A DNA stretch of 64,000 nucleotides from Acidobacteriaceae bacterium KBS 83. Lineage in GTDB: Bacteria > Acidobacteriota > Terriglobia > Terriglobales > Acidobacteriaceae. Below the pieces are notes generated by a model that saw only the letters and a program-made list of their open reading frames with translations, was not told where the DNA came from and did no database searches. Numbering within the stretch: position 1 is the first letter of the stretch; each line of letters opens with the position of its first letter. Position numbers and translations under genes: made by a program. Shown here in pieces: positions 50,884 to 59,949 of this stretch. Location of the stretch: NCBI GenBank assembly GCA_000381585.1, contig KB906734.1, forward strand, positions 558,001 to 622,000. Reading direction: 5' to 3'.

Positions 50884-52581
50884 TCAGTGGAGATCAGGCT
50901 CTTGCGTATGCTCAAAGCGGTAGAAGCGCTGCTCCAGCCGCCACTGTTGCTGCGCCTTGGGACTGGCCGCAAGCAGGGCAGAGCACTCGGTTCCGATTTC
51001 GCGATCGTCGCTGAGGCTGGTGGCACAAGGGGGCTGCGGATGCCGGTAGTCGTGGTCGCGCCACAAGCTGTTGCCCGGCAGGAAGCTGAACTCGATTGAG
51101 TTCCGCGCCATTTCTTTGAGGTCGGGATAGGTGAGGTTGAAGGTTTCCACCGCTTTCTCGTATTCGTGGGTGAGATCAATGCGCGAGACACCTTCGTCGT
51201 CTGTGGAGAGCGCTGCAGGGACGCCGTATTTGCGATAGAGAAGCAACGGGTGGTCCTTGCCCCTGATGCCGAGGATGACATCGTTGCTGGTGAGATTGAT
51301 TTCGACCAGAATGCGGCGATCGGCCATGGTCTTGAGCAGTTCGAAGGGCTGGTCCTCATACATGATGTCGACACCATGGCCAATGCGCTCGGCGCCGGCG
51401 ATGGTGATGGCCTGCTGGATGTGAAAGCGGAGGCCCTCCGGCGGAACGAGCCCGGGGGCGAGTTCGCCGGCATGCAATGCGATCGGCACATGCGGATAGA
51501 AGGGGCGCAGCGCGGCGATCATCTGCATGTGAAGGGTGTAGTCGGCCATGGAGTATTCTGCGTCCTCCGGCTGGACGAGATTAAGGCCGACATAATGTGG
51601 ATGCGGCGAGGCGAGGTCGGCCGCGGCAACTTCAAATCCCAGAAGAATCTGGGCGAAGACGGCGGGCGGCGGCATGTTGCGCAGCACCTGATAGAGGTAG
51701 CGCACCTCCACGTTGCAGGCGGCCGCCGGCTGGGCGGTGCCACAGCGCTCCTGCAGATGGCGGGTCTGCTCAAAGCGCTCCATTTCCTCGCGAATCGCCA
51801 GCGCGTGCTTGCCGAGGCCTCCATCCAGCATTTGCTTGCGCCACGCGGCATAGCCCGTGCCGGGAGGCACGATTTTCGCTTGGGCGATAGCGGTGAAGGC
51901 AGCAGCGGGAGTATCCATTAGTTCGAGATATTGCTCGTTCTGCGCGGCGGCGCGGGTAGCAATTTCGTCCACCCATTCCGGCTTGTGACTCTCCGCCAGC
52001 CCGCCGAAGAGATCGAAGGTAGCAAAAAAATGATCGTGGCCGCTGTCGCCGGTGACAGGCTCGAACGAGCGCATGGAAAAAGCGTCGATCAGCTTGTTAT
52101 AGAGCGGCTGATTTTGCGGCAGGGTGGACGCATCGACCGCGCCGGCAGCACAAGGTGCGGTGGCGAGCGTCGGGTCGCGGCGCACAAAGCCGAGCGTCTT
52201 GGGATCGATGCAGACATGCTCCGCGGCGGCGTCGCGCAGAAAGGTCTCCGCGTAGACGGCCCCGCTAAGATGGCTGTGCAGGTCACCGCCCTTGGGCATG
52301 CCAGCGAGAAACGCGCGCAGAGCGAGAGGGCCGGCCGCACGCGCCTGTTCCATGCGGGCTGCGGCCTGCTGCTCCGGCGTGCGCGCTTGCGCGTGCGCTG
52401 GGAGAAAATGAAGCAGAAGGGCCAGCAGAAGGGCCAGCAGCAGAGTAAGTTGCGTGAGGCAGCGGCGCAGACCGGTAGCAAGCTTCGTCTCGCGCTGATA
52501 CTCGGCGTGACCTCGTCGTGGCGAAAGAACAACCGAACGATCTCTTGATCCGCTATATAGACAGGAAAGATGCTCTAGCAT
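50884..52581 (-). CDS. Exported adenosine-deaminase-family protein
   Basis: This protein of about 565 residues belongs to the adenosine deaminase/ADGF branch of metal-dependent hydrolases, which deaminate adenosine to inosine. A long hydrophobic signal (LTQLTLLLALLLALLLHFLP then AHAQA) suggests export to the periplasm. Metal and catalytic marks are GGDLHSHLSGAV, IALHAGELAPG, ERIGHGVDIM and STDDEGVSRIDLTHEY. The start is uncertain: ATG 52581 or 52590 are the nearest upstream, both without a ribosome-binding site, and they almost touch the divergent hydrolase gene. purM follows, giving a purine-themed cluster, though an exported enzyme would act on outside nucleosides. Confidence 0.88.
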   Translation of the reverse strand: MLEHLSCLYSGSRDRSVVLSPRRGHAEYQRETKLATGLRRCLTQLTLLLALLLALLLHFLPAHAQARTPEQQAAARMEQARAAGPLALRAFLAGMPKGGDLHSHLSGAVYAETFLRDAAAEHVCIDPKTLGFVRRDPTLATAPCAAGAVDASTLPQNQPLYNKLIDAFSMRSFEPVTGDSGHDHFFATFDLFGGLAESHKPEWVDEIATRAAAQNEQYLELMDTPAAAFTAIAQAKIVPPGTGYAAWRKQMLDGGLGKHALAIREEMERFEQTRHLQERCGTAQPAAACNVEVRYLYQVLRNMPPPAVFAQILLGFEVAAADLASPHPHYVGLNLVQPEDAEYSMADYTLHMQMIAALRPFYPHVPIALHAGELAPGLVPPEGLRFHIQQAITIAGAERIGHGVDIMYEDQPFELLKTMADRRILVEINLTSNDVILGIRGKDHPLLLYRKYGVPAALSTDDEGVSRIDLTHEYEKAVETFNLTYPDLKEMARNSIEFSFLPGNSLWRDHDYRHPQPPCATSLSDDREIGTECSALLAASPKAQQQWRLEQRFYRFEHTQEPDLH

Positions 52582-52612
52582 GCGCGACATGACTCGGAAG
52601 GGAGATGGAATA

Positions 52613-55162
52613 TTGCGTCGAATGGCTTCCAGTGTAGGACAAAGCCTGGTTTTCCTTGCGGCAATGATGGCGACAGGGCATGCGCAGAGCTGGCTCGCAC
52701 CGATTGAGAACTTTACGCCGGCGCACAGCGGGCTCCGCCTGGAGCAGCACGCTGAGGCGGAAAAGCCCTTTACCGTGGCGGGGGAGTGCGGCGCCTTCAT
52801 GGGCCAGCAGAATGGGGAGTTTGAAGCCTGGCTGTTTCCGGTGAAGATTTTGAGTCATATGCGCATTCAGGCGCAGGTGGAAGGCTACGATGTGCCGATT
52901 GACGTAAATGCAGATGCAGCAGAGATCGATGTCGAACCGGACCACACTACCATCACCTACTCGCATGTCGCCTTCACCCTGCGCGAGACTTTTTTCGCAA
53001 CGCAGTGCGGACCGGACGACCCAACGAAGAGCGCGACCGGCGCGATGGCGATCTTTACGCTGGACAGCATTCGGCCCACGACGCTGACGTTCGATTTCAC
53101 GCCCGAGGTTAAGCCGATGTGGCCGGCCCCGCAGTTTGGGCAGGCGGATGCGGAATGGATACCGCTCGACCCGCACGCTCCGAACAGGCTGACGGCGCCG
53201 GGCTGGTACATGCTGCATACCGATTGGCCCGAGCTGTCTGCCGCAGTGGCGATGCCGGGCACGCTGCCGGGCATCCTAGCTCCTTATCAGGAGAGACCGA
53301 AGTTCTATCAGACGCAACTGATACTGCACTATGACCCAAAGACCGACCGCGGCAAGGCGTATCCGCTGCTGATGGCCATGGGGCGGACACGGCAGGCGGC
53401 AACCAACACCAGTCTCGAAGCTGCATTGCGAAAGGAGAACGCGCAAGCCCTGGCGCTTTATCGGCAGACTGCGGATTACTACGAGCACTTCTTCGACACG
53501 CGCATGACCGTGGAGACTCCCGACGCTGCATTCAACGATGACTTCCGCTGGGCGGCGATTTCGATTGACCAGTTGCGCGTGCGCCACGGCAACGAAACGG
53601 GCTTAGTGGCTGGGTTTTACTCGTCGGGCGATTCGGCACGGCCGGGTTTTGGATGGTTCTTCGGTCGTGATTCGCTATACACCACGTATGCCATCAACAG
53701 TTATGGCGACTTCACGCTTACCCGTGCGGAGCTCGAATTCCTGATCGCGCGGCAGCGCGCCGATGGCAAGATGCCGCACGAATACTCGCAGACGGCAGAC
53801 GTAGTTGACTGGGCTTCGACTCCCTATGAGTACGCTGCTGCGGATTCCACCCCGCTCTTCCTGATGGCGATGGAAGACTATGTGGACGCAAGCGGCGACA
53901 CGGCATTCCTTGAGAAGAACTGGCCCGCCGTCGACAAGGCCTGGGCATTCGAGCGCGCGCACGACACTGACGGCGACGGCATCTACGACAACTCGCAGGG
54001 AACCGGCTGGGTGGAGAGCTGGATTCCGAAGATGCCGCACCAGGAGATTTACCTTGCCCTACTGGATGAGGAGGCGAGCGGCGCGATGGCTCGGCTGAGT
54101 GAGCGCATGCAGAAGGCGGATGTCGCGAATCAGGCGAACGAACGAGCAAAGAGCATCGCGGCGAAGATTCCGCAGGAGTACACGCAGCAAAAAGGAATGT
54201 TTGCCTTCAGCTACAACGGGAGCGAAGGCGTGGACAATACAGCGACGATCTATCCGGCCGTTGCATGGTGGGATGGGCATGCGTCCCTGCCGCAGACGGA
54301 TGAGATGTTCCAGCGCTGGGCCTCCGATGAGTTCTCGACGGACTGGGGCACGCGTGATGTGGGTCATCATGAGGCGATTTACGATCCCATCAGTTATCAC
54401 CAGGGATCGGTGTGGCCGCTGTTTACGGGGTGGACGTCTGTGGCCGAGTACCGCACAGGACATTCCCTGAGCGGCTACGCACATCTAATGCAGACGGCGA
54501 ACCTGACCACGGCACAGGATCTGGGGTCGGTGACGGAGCTGCTGAGCGGCGACTTCTTCACGCCCTTCGGGCGGAGCACCACGCATCAACTATGGTCGTC
54601 GGCGATGGTGGTGATCCCGGCAGTGCGCGGGATGTTCGGGCTGTCGCTCGATGCAGGGGCGCATGCGATCACGGTCGATCCGCGGCTGCCAGCGCAGTGG
54701 GACCATGTGACGCTGCACAATCTGCATTTGGGCGATCTGCTGGTCGATCTGCGCTTCGAGCGAAGCGCGGATGGCTGGGGAGTTCGTGCAGAGGGGAAAG
54801 ATGGAAAGTCGATCAAGCTGAAGAGCACGGTTGCCGGTGCGAAGGTGATGACGAGTGACGCGCTCGAAATTCCGACGCAAGGGGTGGAAGTGGGGATGGA
54901 CTTTGGGGCCAACGGCGCGCTGCCACTGGCCGGCGCACGCACGGCGATGATGAAGGTGTTGCGGCAGGAAGCGGGACAGCGCTCGCTGACGCTACTGCTG
55001 GAGGCACAGGCGGACAGCACGCAGACCCTGTTTTTGCGCCAGCGGGAGCGGCGGGCGCGTGTGACCGTGGAAGGTGGAGCCGTCACGCCGGAGGGCAAGC
55101 TGGAGGTGCGCTTTCCCAGCGGCGAAGGCTACACGCAGAAGCAGGTGACGCTGCGCTGGTGA
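52613..55162 (+). CDS. Secreted amylo-alpha-glucosidase/debranching-type hydrolase
   Basis: This protein of about 849 residues has a signal peptide (SVGQSLVFLAAMMATGHAQS), an N-terminal beta domain (about 30-280) and an (alpha/alpha)6-barrel of the glycogen-debranching C-terminal type (about 300-720). In the barrel I see PGFGWFFGRDSLYTTYAIN, GKMPHEYSQ, DTDGDGIYDNSQGTGWVESW and YHQGSVWPLFTGW, where the acidic residues likely catalyse glycosidic cleavage. TTG 52613 with GGGAG upstream gives a basic n-region (MRRM); ATG 52580 is the alternative. The sugar substrate is not clear. A tRNA follows 184 bp later. Confidence 0.82.
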   Translation: MRRMASSVGQSLVFLAAMMATGHAQSWLAPIENFTPAHSGLRLEQHAEAEKPFTVAGECGAFMGQQNGEFEAWLFPVKILSHMRIQAQVEGYDVPIDVNADAAEIDVEPDHTTITYSHVAFTLRETFFATQCGPDDPTKSATGAMAIFTLDSIRPTTLTFDFTPEVKPMWPAPQFGQADAEWIPLDPHAPNRLTAPGWYMLHTDWPELSAAVAMPGTLPGILAPYQERPKFYQTQLILHYDPKTDRGKAYPLLMAMGRTRQAATNTSLEAALRKENAQALALYRQTADYYEHFFDTRMTVETPDAAFNDDFRWAAISIDQLRVRHGNETGLVAGFYSSGDSARPGFGWFFGRDSLYTTYAINSYGDFTLTRAELEFLIARQRADGKMPHEYSQTADVVDWASTPYEYAAADSTPLFLMAMEDYVDASGDTAFLEKNWPAVDKAWAFERAHDTDGDGIYDNSQGTGWVESWIPKMPHQEIYLALLDEEASGAMARLSERMQKADVANQANERAKSIAAKIPQEYTQQKGMFAFSYNGSEGVDNTATIYPAVAWWDGHASLPQTDEMFQRWASDEFSTDWGTRDVGHHEAIYDPISYHQGSVWPLFTGWTSVAEYRTGHSLSGYAHLMQTANLTTAQDLGSVTELLSGDFFTPFGRSTTHQLWSSAMVVIPAVRGMFGLSLDAGAHAITVDPRLPAQWDHVTLHNLHLGDLLVDLRFERSADGWGVRAEGKDGKSIKLKSTVAGAKVMTSDALEIPTQGVEVGMDFGANGALPLAGARTAMMKVLRQEAGQRSLTLLLEAQADSTQTLFLRQRERRARVTVEGGAVTPEGKLEVRFPSGEGYTQKQVTLRW

Positions 55163-55346
55163 GGGAGGCGGACGGCCACGGAGCATAGCTGGTGGCGCGC
55201 CGAATGCTATACTGACGCAGTTGTCTCGCTCGCTGATTCGCCCCGAAAAACATCTGGCTCCAGCCCTGGAGCGAGAACGGAAGGCGAAACGGCATCCCGC
55301 ACGGAAGAGTGAACAGCACTTCCAGCGCACGCCCTGCGCGAGAGCT

Positions 55347-55421
55347 GGCCAGGTAGCTCAGTGGTAGAGCGCGGCCCTGAAAAGGCCGGCGTCGGCGGTT
55401 CGATCCCGTCCCTGGCCACCA
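55347..55421 (+). tRNA. tRNA-Phe(GAA) with encoded CCA
   Basis: The 75-nt sequence folds with acceptor GGCCAGG/CCTGGCC, then A-CCA. The D-arm is GCTCAGTGGTAGAGC, the anticodon stem CGGCC/GGCCG holds CTGAAAA, hence anticodon GAA, and the T-arm is GGCGGTTCGATCCCGTC. Its last 23 bases recur at 59254-59276. Confidence 0.95.
55399..55421 (+). repeat. Putative attL core, tRNA-Phe 3' end
   Basis: 23 bases of the T-arm and acceptor end including CCA, identical to 59254-59276. With a mismatch GGCG(g/a) on the left and GAATCTGA a few bases on the right, the similarity extends to about 40 bp. Confidence 0.85.
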
Positions 55422-55739
55422 CTTGAATCTGATACTTCTGCTAATTTTGCCAAGCATGATTCGATAATTCTTCCGTCGTCGCCGTGCTTGTAGATCGGCC
55501 GCCTACCCCCTCCATTTCGGAGCATCGAGATAATCTGCCGCGACTATCACAAATGACAGTTGCCCCCGGCTTGTTTTCTGCGGTTATGTAGCCATGGGAC
55601 GAAGGACCGGGATCCAACCGAAGTTATTGCGGCAACTGCATGAGAAAACAGGTCCTATCAAGCTCCGAGGGCCGAGTGCCCTTCGGGTTTTGGACCCGGA
55701 GGCTTGAACCAGCCCAACTGAACTCGGGAGACTTGTGTA

Positions 55740-56861
55740 ATGAGTGTTGCCCTTCGAACCGACCGAGAAGGAGGCCACGCGACCCTAGTGCCTACTGGTT
55801 CGTTCGACTTGTCTCATGCGACAGAGGTGACCCAGGCAGTCAGTGACGCTGAAGCCAGTCTGAATGGATGTCGCTCAGTCGATGTCGACCTGACGCAGCT
55901 CGATCGAATCGACGGCGCGGGCGCAGTCTTGCTGGCGCGGCTTCTCGATCGGCTGGAGGCGGATGGGCGGCAAGCGTCAGTTAAAGGCGATAACCCCGAA
56001 GCGACACGCCTGATCGCGCTTTATCGCGAACGACGGACTATTCTCCCTGCGCCTCAGATACGAACGACGAATCCGCTAACGCGGATCGGTGCAGTTGTGG
56101 CTCAGCTGCCTGGCAAGGCAAACGACGCATTTGATTTCATCGGTCGCTGCGCCGTCGCAATTCCTAAAGCGGCCGTCACACCGAGATCGGTGGATTGGCG
56201 TTCGTTGCCGAGCCTGATGCAAGAGATCGGCGCGGACGCACTGCCGGTCACGAGCGCCGCCAACCTTGTAGTCGGCATTATCATCGGCCTTCTCGGCATT
56301 TCGGAACTCGGACGCTTCGGTGCGAACTCCTATGTCCCCGAACTCGTAGTGGTCGCGCATTTCAGAGAGCTCGGACCGCTCGTAACAGCAATCGTCGTGG
56401 CCGGGCGATCAGGCGCTGGTCTCGCGTCGAAGATGGCCACCATGAAGGTGTCGGAGGAAATCGACGCTTTGCGGTCCATGGGTTTCGACCCGGTAAGATG
56501 GTTGGTCCTGCCCCGCTGTCTCGCGCTCGCCGTCACTGTACCTCTCTTGACCTGGGTTGGCGATCTGCTCGCCCTCGTCGGAGGCCTGGTGGCCACCGTC
56601 GTTATGACGGACATGACGCCCCACGCTTATATGGAGGGGACTTTAAAGGCGATCACCGCCAGCAACCTGCTCACGGGTCTCATCAAAGCTCCGTTTCTGG
56701 CGCTAGCGATCGGGTTAATCGCATGTGGCCAAGGGCTGCTCACCAGGGGTGGCGCCGCCGCGGTCGGCGCCCGGACAACGACCGCCGTGGTCCTGGCCAT
56801 CTTCAGCACGATTGTGATCAGCGCGCTTTTTACCCTATTCTTCGCACTCATGGGAGCCTGA
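55740..56861 (+). CDS. mlaE: MlaB-MlaE fusion: STAS domain plus MCE permease
   Basis: Residues about 1-95 are a STAS domain (VDVDLTQLDRIDGAGAVLLA with the conserved Asp-Gly-Ala), and about 110-373 are an MlaE-type permease (ANLVVGIIIGLLGISELG, FRELGPLVTAIVVAGRSGAG, KVSEEIDALRSMGFDP, FLALAIGLIACGQGLL). MlaE and MlaB form the membrane part and the regulator of the MlaFEDB complex, which moves phospholipids across the periplasm. Fused MlaB-E proteins of this kind are known in some bacteria. It heads the operon with a GGGAG ribosome-binding site; mlaF starts 2 bp after its stop. Confidence 0.9.
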   Translation: MSVALRTDREGGHATLVPTGSFDLSHATEVTQAVSDAEASLNGCRSVDVDLTQLDRIDGAGAVLLARLLDRLEADGRQASVKGDNPEATRLIALYRERRTILPAPQIRTTNPLTRIGAVVAQLPGKANDAFDFIGRCAVAIPKAAVTPRSVDWRSLPSLMQEIGADALPVTSAANLVVGIIIGLLGISELGRFGANSYVPELVVVAHFRELGPLVTAIVVAGRSGAGLASKMATMKVSEEIDALRSMGFDPVRWLVLPRCLALAVTVPLLTWVGDLLALVGGLVATVVMTDMTPHAYMEGTLKAITASNLLTGLIKAPFLALAIGLIACGQGLLTRGGAAAVGARTTTAVVLAIFSTIVISALFTLFFALMGA

Positions 56862-56863
56862 AC

Positions 56864-57625
56864 ATGCCGTCAAGGCCGCACATCACCGTCGACGATCTGC
56901 GCATCGGTTATGGGACACGGGTGCTCATGGAGCACACCACCTTCCAGGTGGAGCGGGGAACGATCTTCGCTATCCTCGGCGGATCAGGGTGCGGCAAGAG
57001 CTCGCTGTTGCGACATTTGATCGGGCTTGAACGGCAGCAGGCCGGGCGAATCGATATTGACGGCGTTGGAGAGCCGAGCCAGTACGAGGGCGTGCCGCCA
57101 TTCGGCGTGCTCTTTCAGTCGGGTGCACTGTTCAGCTCTCTGACGCTCGCGGAGAACCTCTGGCTCCCCTTGAACCGATGGACCCCGATGCGCGGCGCGA
57201 CAGCACATGAGCTCGTCCAGGCGAAGCTCGATCTCGTCGGGCTTGGTGCGTTCGCCGAGTATCTTCCCGGGGAAATCTCGGGTGGCATGAAAAAGCGCGC
57301 CGGCGTTGCCCGGGCTCTGGTGCTCGAAGCCGATCTTCTGTTTTTTGACGAGCCGTCCGCCGGACTCGACCCGATCTCGGCAGTCGAGCTCGACCAGCTC
57401 ATCATCACGCTTAGCCGCGACCTGGGAATCACGGTGGTCATTGTGACCCACGAGCTGCCGAGTATTTTCCTCGTGGCTGACAATTGCATCGTGCTGGACA
57501 AGGCCGCGAAAGGGATTGTGGCACAGGGAGACCCGCGGAAACTTCGCGATGAATCGGAGATTCCGTTCGTCCATGCTTTCTTCACGCGGTCGTCGTATGA
57601 CGTGACCGCAAATCCGGGAGGGTAG
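56864..57625 (+). CDS. mlaF: MlaF-type ABC transporter ATPase
   Basis: This 253-residue ATPase has Walker A GGSGCGKSSLL (about 38-48), a Q-loop in GVLFQSGALFSSL, the signature SGGMKKRAGVARAL, Walker B LLFFDEPSAGLDP and the switch His in VTHEL. ATG 56864 is 2 bp after mlaE, so the long upstream frame extension (to 56195) is rejected. It powers the MlaE permease of the same operon. Confidence 0.93.
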   Translation: MPSRPHITVDDLRIGYGTRVLMEHTTFQVERGTIFAILGGSGCGKSSLLRHLIGLERQQAGRIDIDGVGEPSQYEGVPPFGVLFQSGALFSSLTLAENLWLPLNRWTPMRGATAHELVQAKLDLVGLGAFAEYLPGEISGGMKKRAGVARALVLEADLLFFDEPSAGLDPISAVELDQLIITLSRDLGITVVIVTHELPSIFLVADNCIVLDKAAKGIVAQGDPRKLRDESEIPFVHAFFTRSSYDVTANPGG

Positions 57626-57629
57626 CCGA

Positions 57630-58592
57630 ATGGCCGTCGAGAAAAGTTATGCGCGACTGGGCCTCTTCATCGTTGTCGTGGTGGTTGTCGTCCTGGCCAC
57701 AGCGGTGCTCTTCATCCAGCGGCTGAGGAGCCGTGCCGTGATCCGCATGGTCACCTATACCACCGAGAACGTCAGGGGCCTCGATATCTCTAGCCCGGTG
57801 CTTTTCAGGGGCGTGCACCTGGGCCAGGTCACAGAACTACGTGTGGACCCAAATGGGACCCTCGTCGAAATCGATTTCGAGTTGTTCTTCGACCGCCTCA
57901 GTTCGATTGGCCTGGATGTCAAACGGATCAAGCGGATTACTGATATTGGAGGCACCTTTCCCCGCCTTCGCGCCCGGACCGTGGCCAACCCGGTGACGGG
58001 GGAAGCGTACCTACTGCTCGATGTACCCCAAAATCCCCCTCCGCCGATGAAGCTTGCGTTCACACCGACTCGGCCGTATGTGCCGTCGATGCCCTCGACA
58101 TTTGCGACTGTGCAGGAACGGATGCCTGAGCTTTTGGATCAAACGGAAGCGACGCTACAAATTCTCAAGGACATTGTTGCGAGGATTCCCGATAGCCTCG
58201 ACCGAAGCGACCGGTTCTTCACCGACGTCGGGCATGTTGTGCAGGAGAGCGACCTGCCAGGGCTGAGCGCCGACTCGCGAAAATTCTTTGCGACGACAAG
58301 TAGGCAGATCGAACAGATGAGGTCCGATTTGGATGGGGTAATGGGCAGCCAGGGAGCTTTGATCAAGTTTACTGAAGAGGGTCGGGCTGCGATTAAGGAA
58401 GCAGACTTTCCGGCCATGAACCAATCAGCGCGCGACGCGGCAGAGAATTCCAGGCTCGCTGCGGACGATCTCCGACGTTCTATGCCTGCCATCCAGGATT
58501 CGCTCGAAGAGATGCGCGATCTTGCGCGGCTGCTCCAGGAGCAACCCGAGTCGGTGGTCTATGGTCCACGACAGGCTAAGGGGAAACGCTGA
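57630..58592 (+). CDS. mlaD: MlaD-type MCE substrate-binding protein
   Basis: This 320-residue protein has a single N-terminal membrane anchor (LGLFIVVVVVVVLATAVLF), one MCE domain at about 40-130 (VRGLDISSPVLFRGVHLGQV, ANPVTGEAYLLLDV) and a long helical, coiled-coil-rich tail (about 170-310), which in longer MCE proteins helps form a lipid tunnel. It begins 4 bp after mlaF. The lipoprotein gene downstream overlaps it by one base (TGATG). Confidence 0.92.
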   Translation: MAVEKSYARLGLFIVVVVVVVLATAVLFIQRLRSRAVIRMVTYTTENVRGLDISSPVLFRGVHLGQVTELRVDPNGTLVEIDFELFFDRLSSIGLDVKRIKRITDIGGTFPRLRARTVANPVTGEAYLLLDVPQNPPPPMKLAFTPTRPYVPSMPSTFATVQERMPELLDQTEATLQILKDIVARIPDSLDRSDRFFTDVGHVVQESDLPGLSADSRKFFATTSRQIEQMRSDLDGVMGSQGALIKFTEEGRAAIKEADFPAMNQSARDAAENSRLAADDLRRSMPAIQDSLEEMRDLARLLQEQPESVVYGPRQAKGKR

Positions 58593-59194
58593 TGATTCGC
58601 GCATCCAGACCAATGTTGTGTGTCCTGCTCGCGATCGCCTGCCTGGGGGCAGTCGCCTGTCGCCTTCGGCGCCCCGCAACAACACCCAGCCGCATGATCG
58701 AGCCGCAAGTGCTCGACCCGCAACTGCCCGAGCCGGCGAACCAAGTTACCAAGGCGCCCAATGCCGCTGCTGTCCGGCTGCTCGATACACAAGCACGCGG
58801 ACACATCGGCCGCCGTTTACTTCACCAGCAACCCGATGGTGAGTTGACCGAGGATCCTGTCTGGCGATGGTCGTCTGCTCCTGACAGGTATCTGGACACG
58901 GCGCTGCACATGGAAGTCGAGTCGAGTACCGATATGCGCCTCGTCGATGCTGGCCGCGCTCCCACGGTGGCCGCGACACTCCTGGCCTGGGATCTGGAGT
59001 CCGCGGGAGGCACCCGACTCGTCGGAGCTGTTGAGTTTGAGATCACCAGCACCGACCGCGCGGTCCACACACAGGTGGTGCGAGCTAGCGAACCCGTGTC
59101 GGGCGAGCTACCTGGGGACTTGGCCGCGAGCGCTGGCCGGCTCTTGCGCCACCTCGCGTCCGAGGGGCTTAAAGCGGCCGCAAGCGAAAAATGA
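58592..59194 (+). CDS. ABC-type transport auxiliary lipoprotein (PqiC-like)
   Basis: This 200-residue lipoprotein has the lipobox in AIACLGAVAC (Cys about 23) and an alpha/beta domain with the segments RRLLHQQPDGELTEDPVWRW, SAPDRYLDTAL, and VEFEITSTDRA. This matches the ABC_trans_aux/LptE-like lipoproteins that sit at the outer membrane beside MCE systems such as Pqi and Mla. It is the last gene of the operon; the repeat of the tRNA-Phe end follows 60 bp after its stop. Confidence 0.85.
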   Translation: MIRASRPMLCVLLAIACLGAVACRLRRPATTPSRMIEPQVLDPQLPEPANQVTKAPNAAAVRLLDTQARGHIGRRLLHQQPDGELTEDPVWRWSSAPDRYLDTALHMEVESSTDMRLVDAGRAPTVAATLLAWDLESAGGTRLVGAVEFEITSTDRAVHTQVVRASEPVSGELPGDLAASAGRLLRHLASEGLKAAASEK

Positions 59195-59253
59195 GGAGAA
59201 AGTTCGTGGCTCTTCTCCAATTATTAGTATCAAAAGCGACATGAGGGCGGCGA

Positions 59254-59276
59254 TTCGATCCCGTCCCTGGCCACCA
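59254..59276 (+). repeat. Putative attR core, copy of tRNA-Phe 3' end
   Basis: Direct, exact 23-base copy of 55399-55421 in the same orientation, with no tRNA body in front of it. It lies just past the stop codon of the minus-strand gene ending at 59287. Confidence 0.85.
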
Positions 59277-59286
59277 TCGAATCTGA

Positions 59287-59949
59287 CTAGTTCTTTTCGT
59301 GTTGCCAGAGCATGAACGCCCCCTTGAAGGCGTTGTCGTTTGAGCCGAGAAAGACCTTAGGCGGCAGCGCCTTTATGAGCTTTGCATTTCCGCCTCCGAG
59401 AACAACGTAGTCAGCTTCCATGGCATTCGACATCAGCTCGACCACCTTCATTACATTCTTCTCCCACGCCTTTCGGCCGTAGCGCTTCAGTCCGGCCTTG
59501 CCGAGATAGTCCTCATACGATTGCCGTTTCTTCCACGGGAGATGCGCGAGTTCCATCGCCTGGACAGAGCCATCCACAACCATGGCGGAGCCAAGGCCAG
59601 TGCCGAGCCCGAGATAAAGCATGCGACCGCCCTTGTAGCTTCCCATCGCCTGCATCGCGGCGTCGTTGAGAAACTTCAGCGGCTTATCGTCAAATGCTTT
59701 CTTGAAGTCGAAACGCACCCATCCCGTTCCGAGATTGTGCGGTTCAAGCAATGGCCTGTCGTGGATCACCGGCCCGGGAAAGCCGATGGAAACGTGGTCA
59801 TATCTCCAGCCAGCGGTGTGTGCCTTGATGGCCTTCATCATGACCTCGGGGGTCATCTTCGGGCCGGATGGCACCTTGGTGATCTCTTCCTGCTGCTGCG
59901 TGCGGAACTTCAGGTTGGTGCCGCCGATGTCGACGCCCAAAATGTTCAT
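59287..59949 (-). CDS. ppgK: ROK-family glucokinase, polyphosphate-glucokinase-like
   Basis: This 220-residue sugar kinase has the phosphate loop LGVDIGGTNLKF (about 4-15), the region SIGFPGPVIHDRP, the catalytic-Asp motif FLNDAAMQAMG (about 92-102) and LGLGTGLGSAMVVDG. PPGK enzymes phosphorylate glucose with polyphosphate or ATP. GGAGGTGGC precedes ATG 59949, so the longer frame to 60081 is rejected. It is shorter than most relatives and could be an ATP-dependent ROK kinase instead. It stands between the Mla island and the CRTAC1 operon. Confidence 0.82.
   Translation of the reverse strand: MNILGVDIGGTNLKFRTQQQEEITKVPSGPKMTPEVMMKAIKAHTAGWRYDHVSIGFPGPVIHDRPLLEPHNLGTGWVRFDFKKAFDDKPLKFLNDAAMQAMGSYKGGRMLYLGLGTGLGSAMVVDGSVQAMELAHLPWKKRQSYEDYLGKAGLKRYGRKAWEKNVMKVVELMSNAMEADYVVLGGGNAKLIKALPPKVFLGSNDNAFKGAFMLWQHEKN

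Larger units (their letters stand above)
55422..59276. mobile_element. Putative minimal tRNA-Phe island carrying an Mla operon
   Basis: The segment runs from the 3' end of tRNA-Phe to a direct repeat of that end. It carries only the four-gene Mla/MCE operon and a 318-bp AT-richer leader (55422-55739) in which I see no gene. No integrase, recombinase or excisionase is present, so it would need mobility in trans or has lost it. Alternatively the right repeat is the stub of a second tRNA-Phe gene, or arose by tRNA-mediated recombination. Confidence 0.5.

Noticed and set aside
56195-56863. Long 5' extension of the mlaF frame
   Set aside because: It lies within mlaE in another frame, is Arg-rich without domain sense, and ATG 56864 sits correctly after the mlaE stop.
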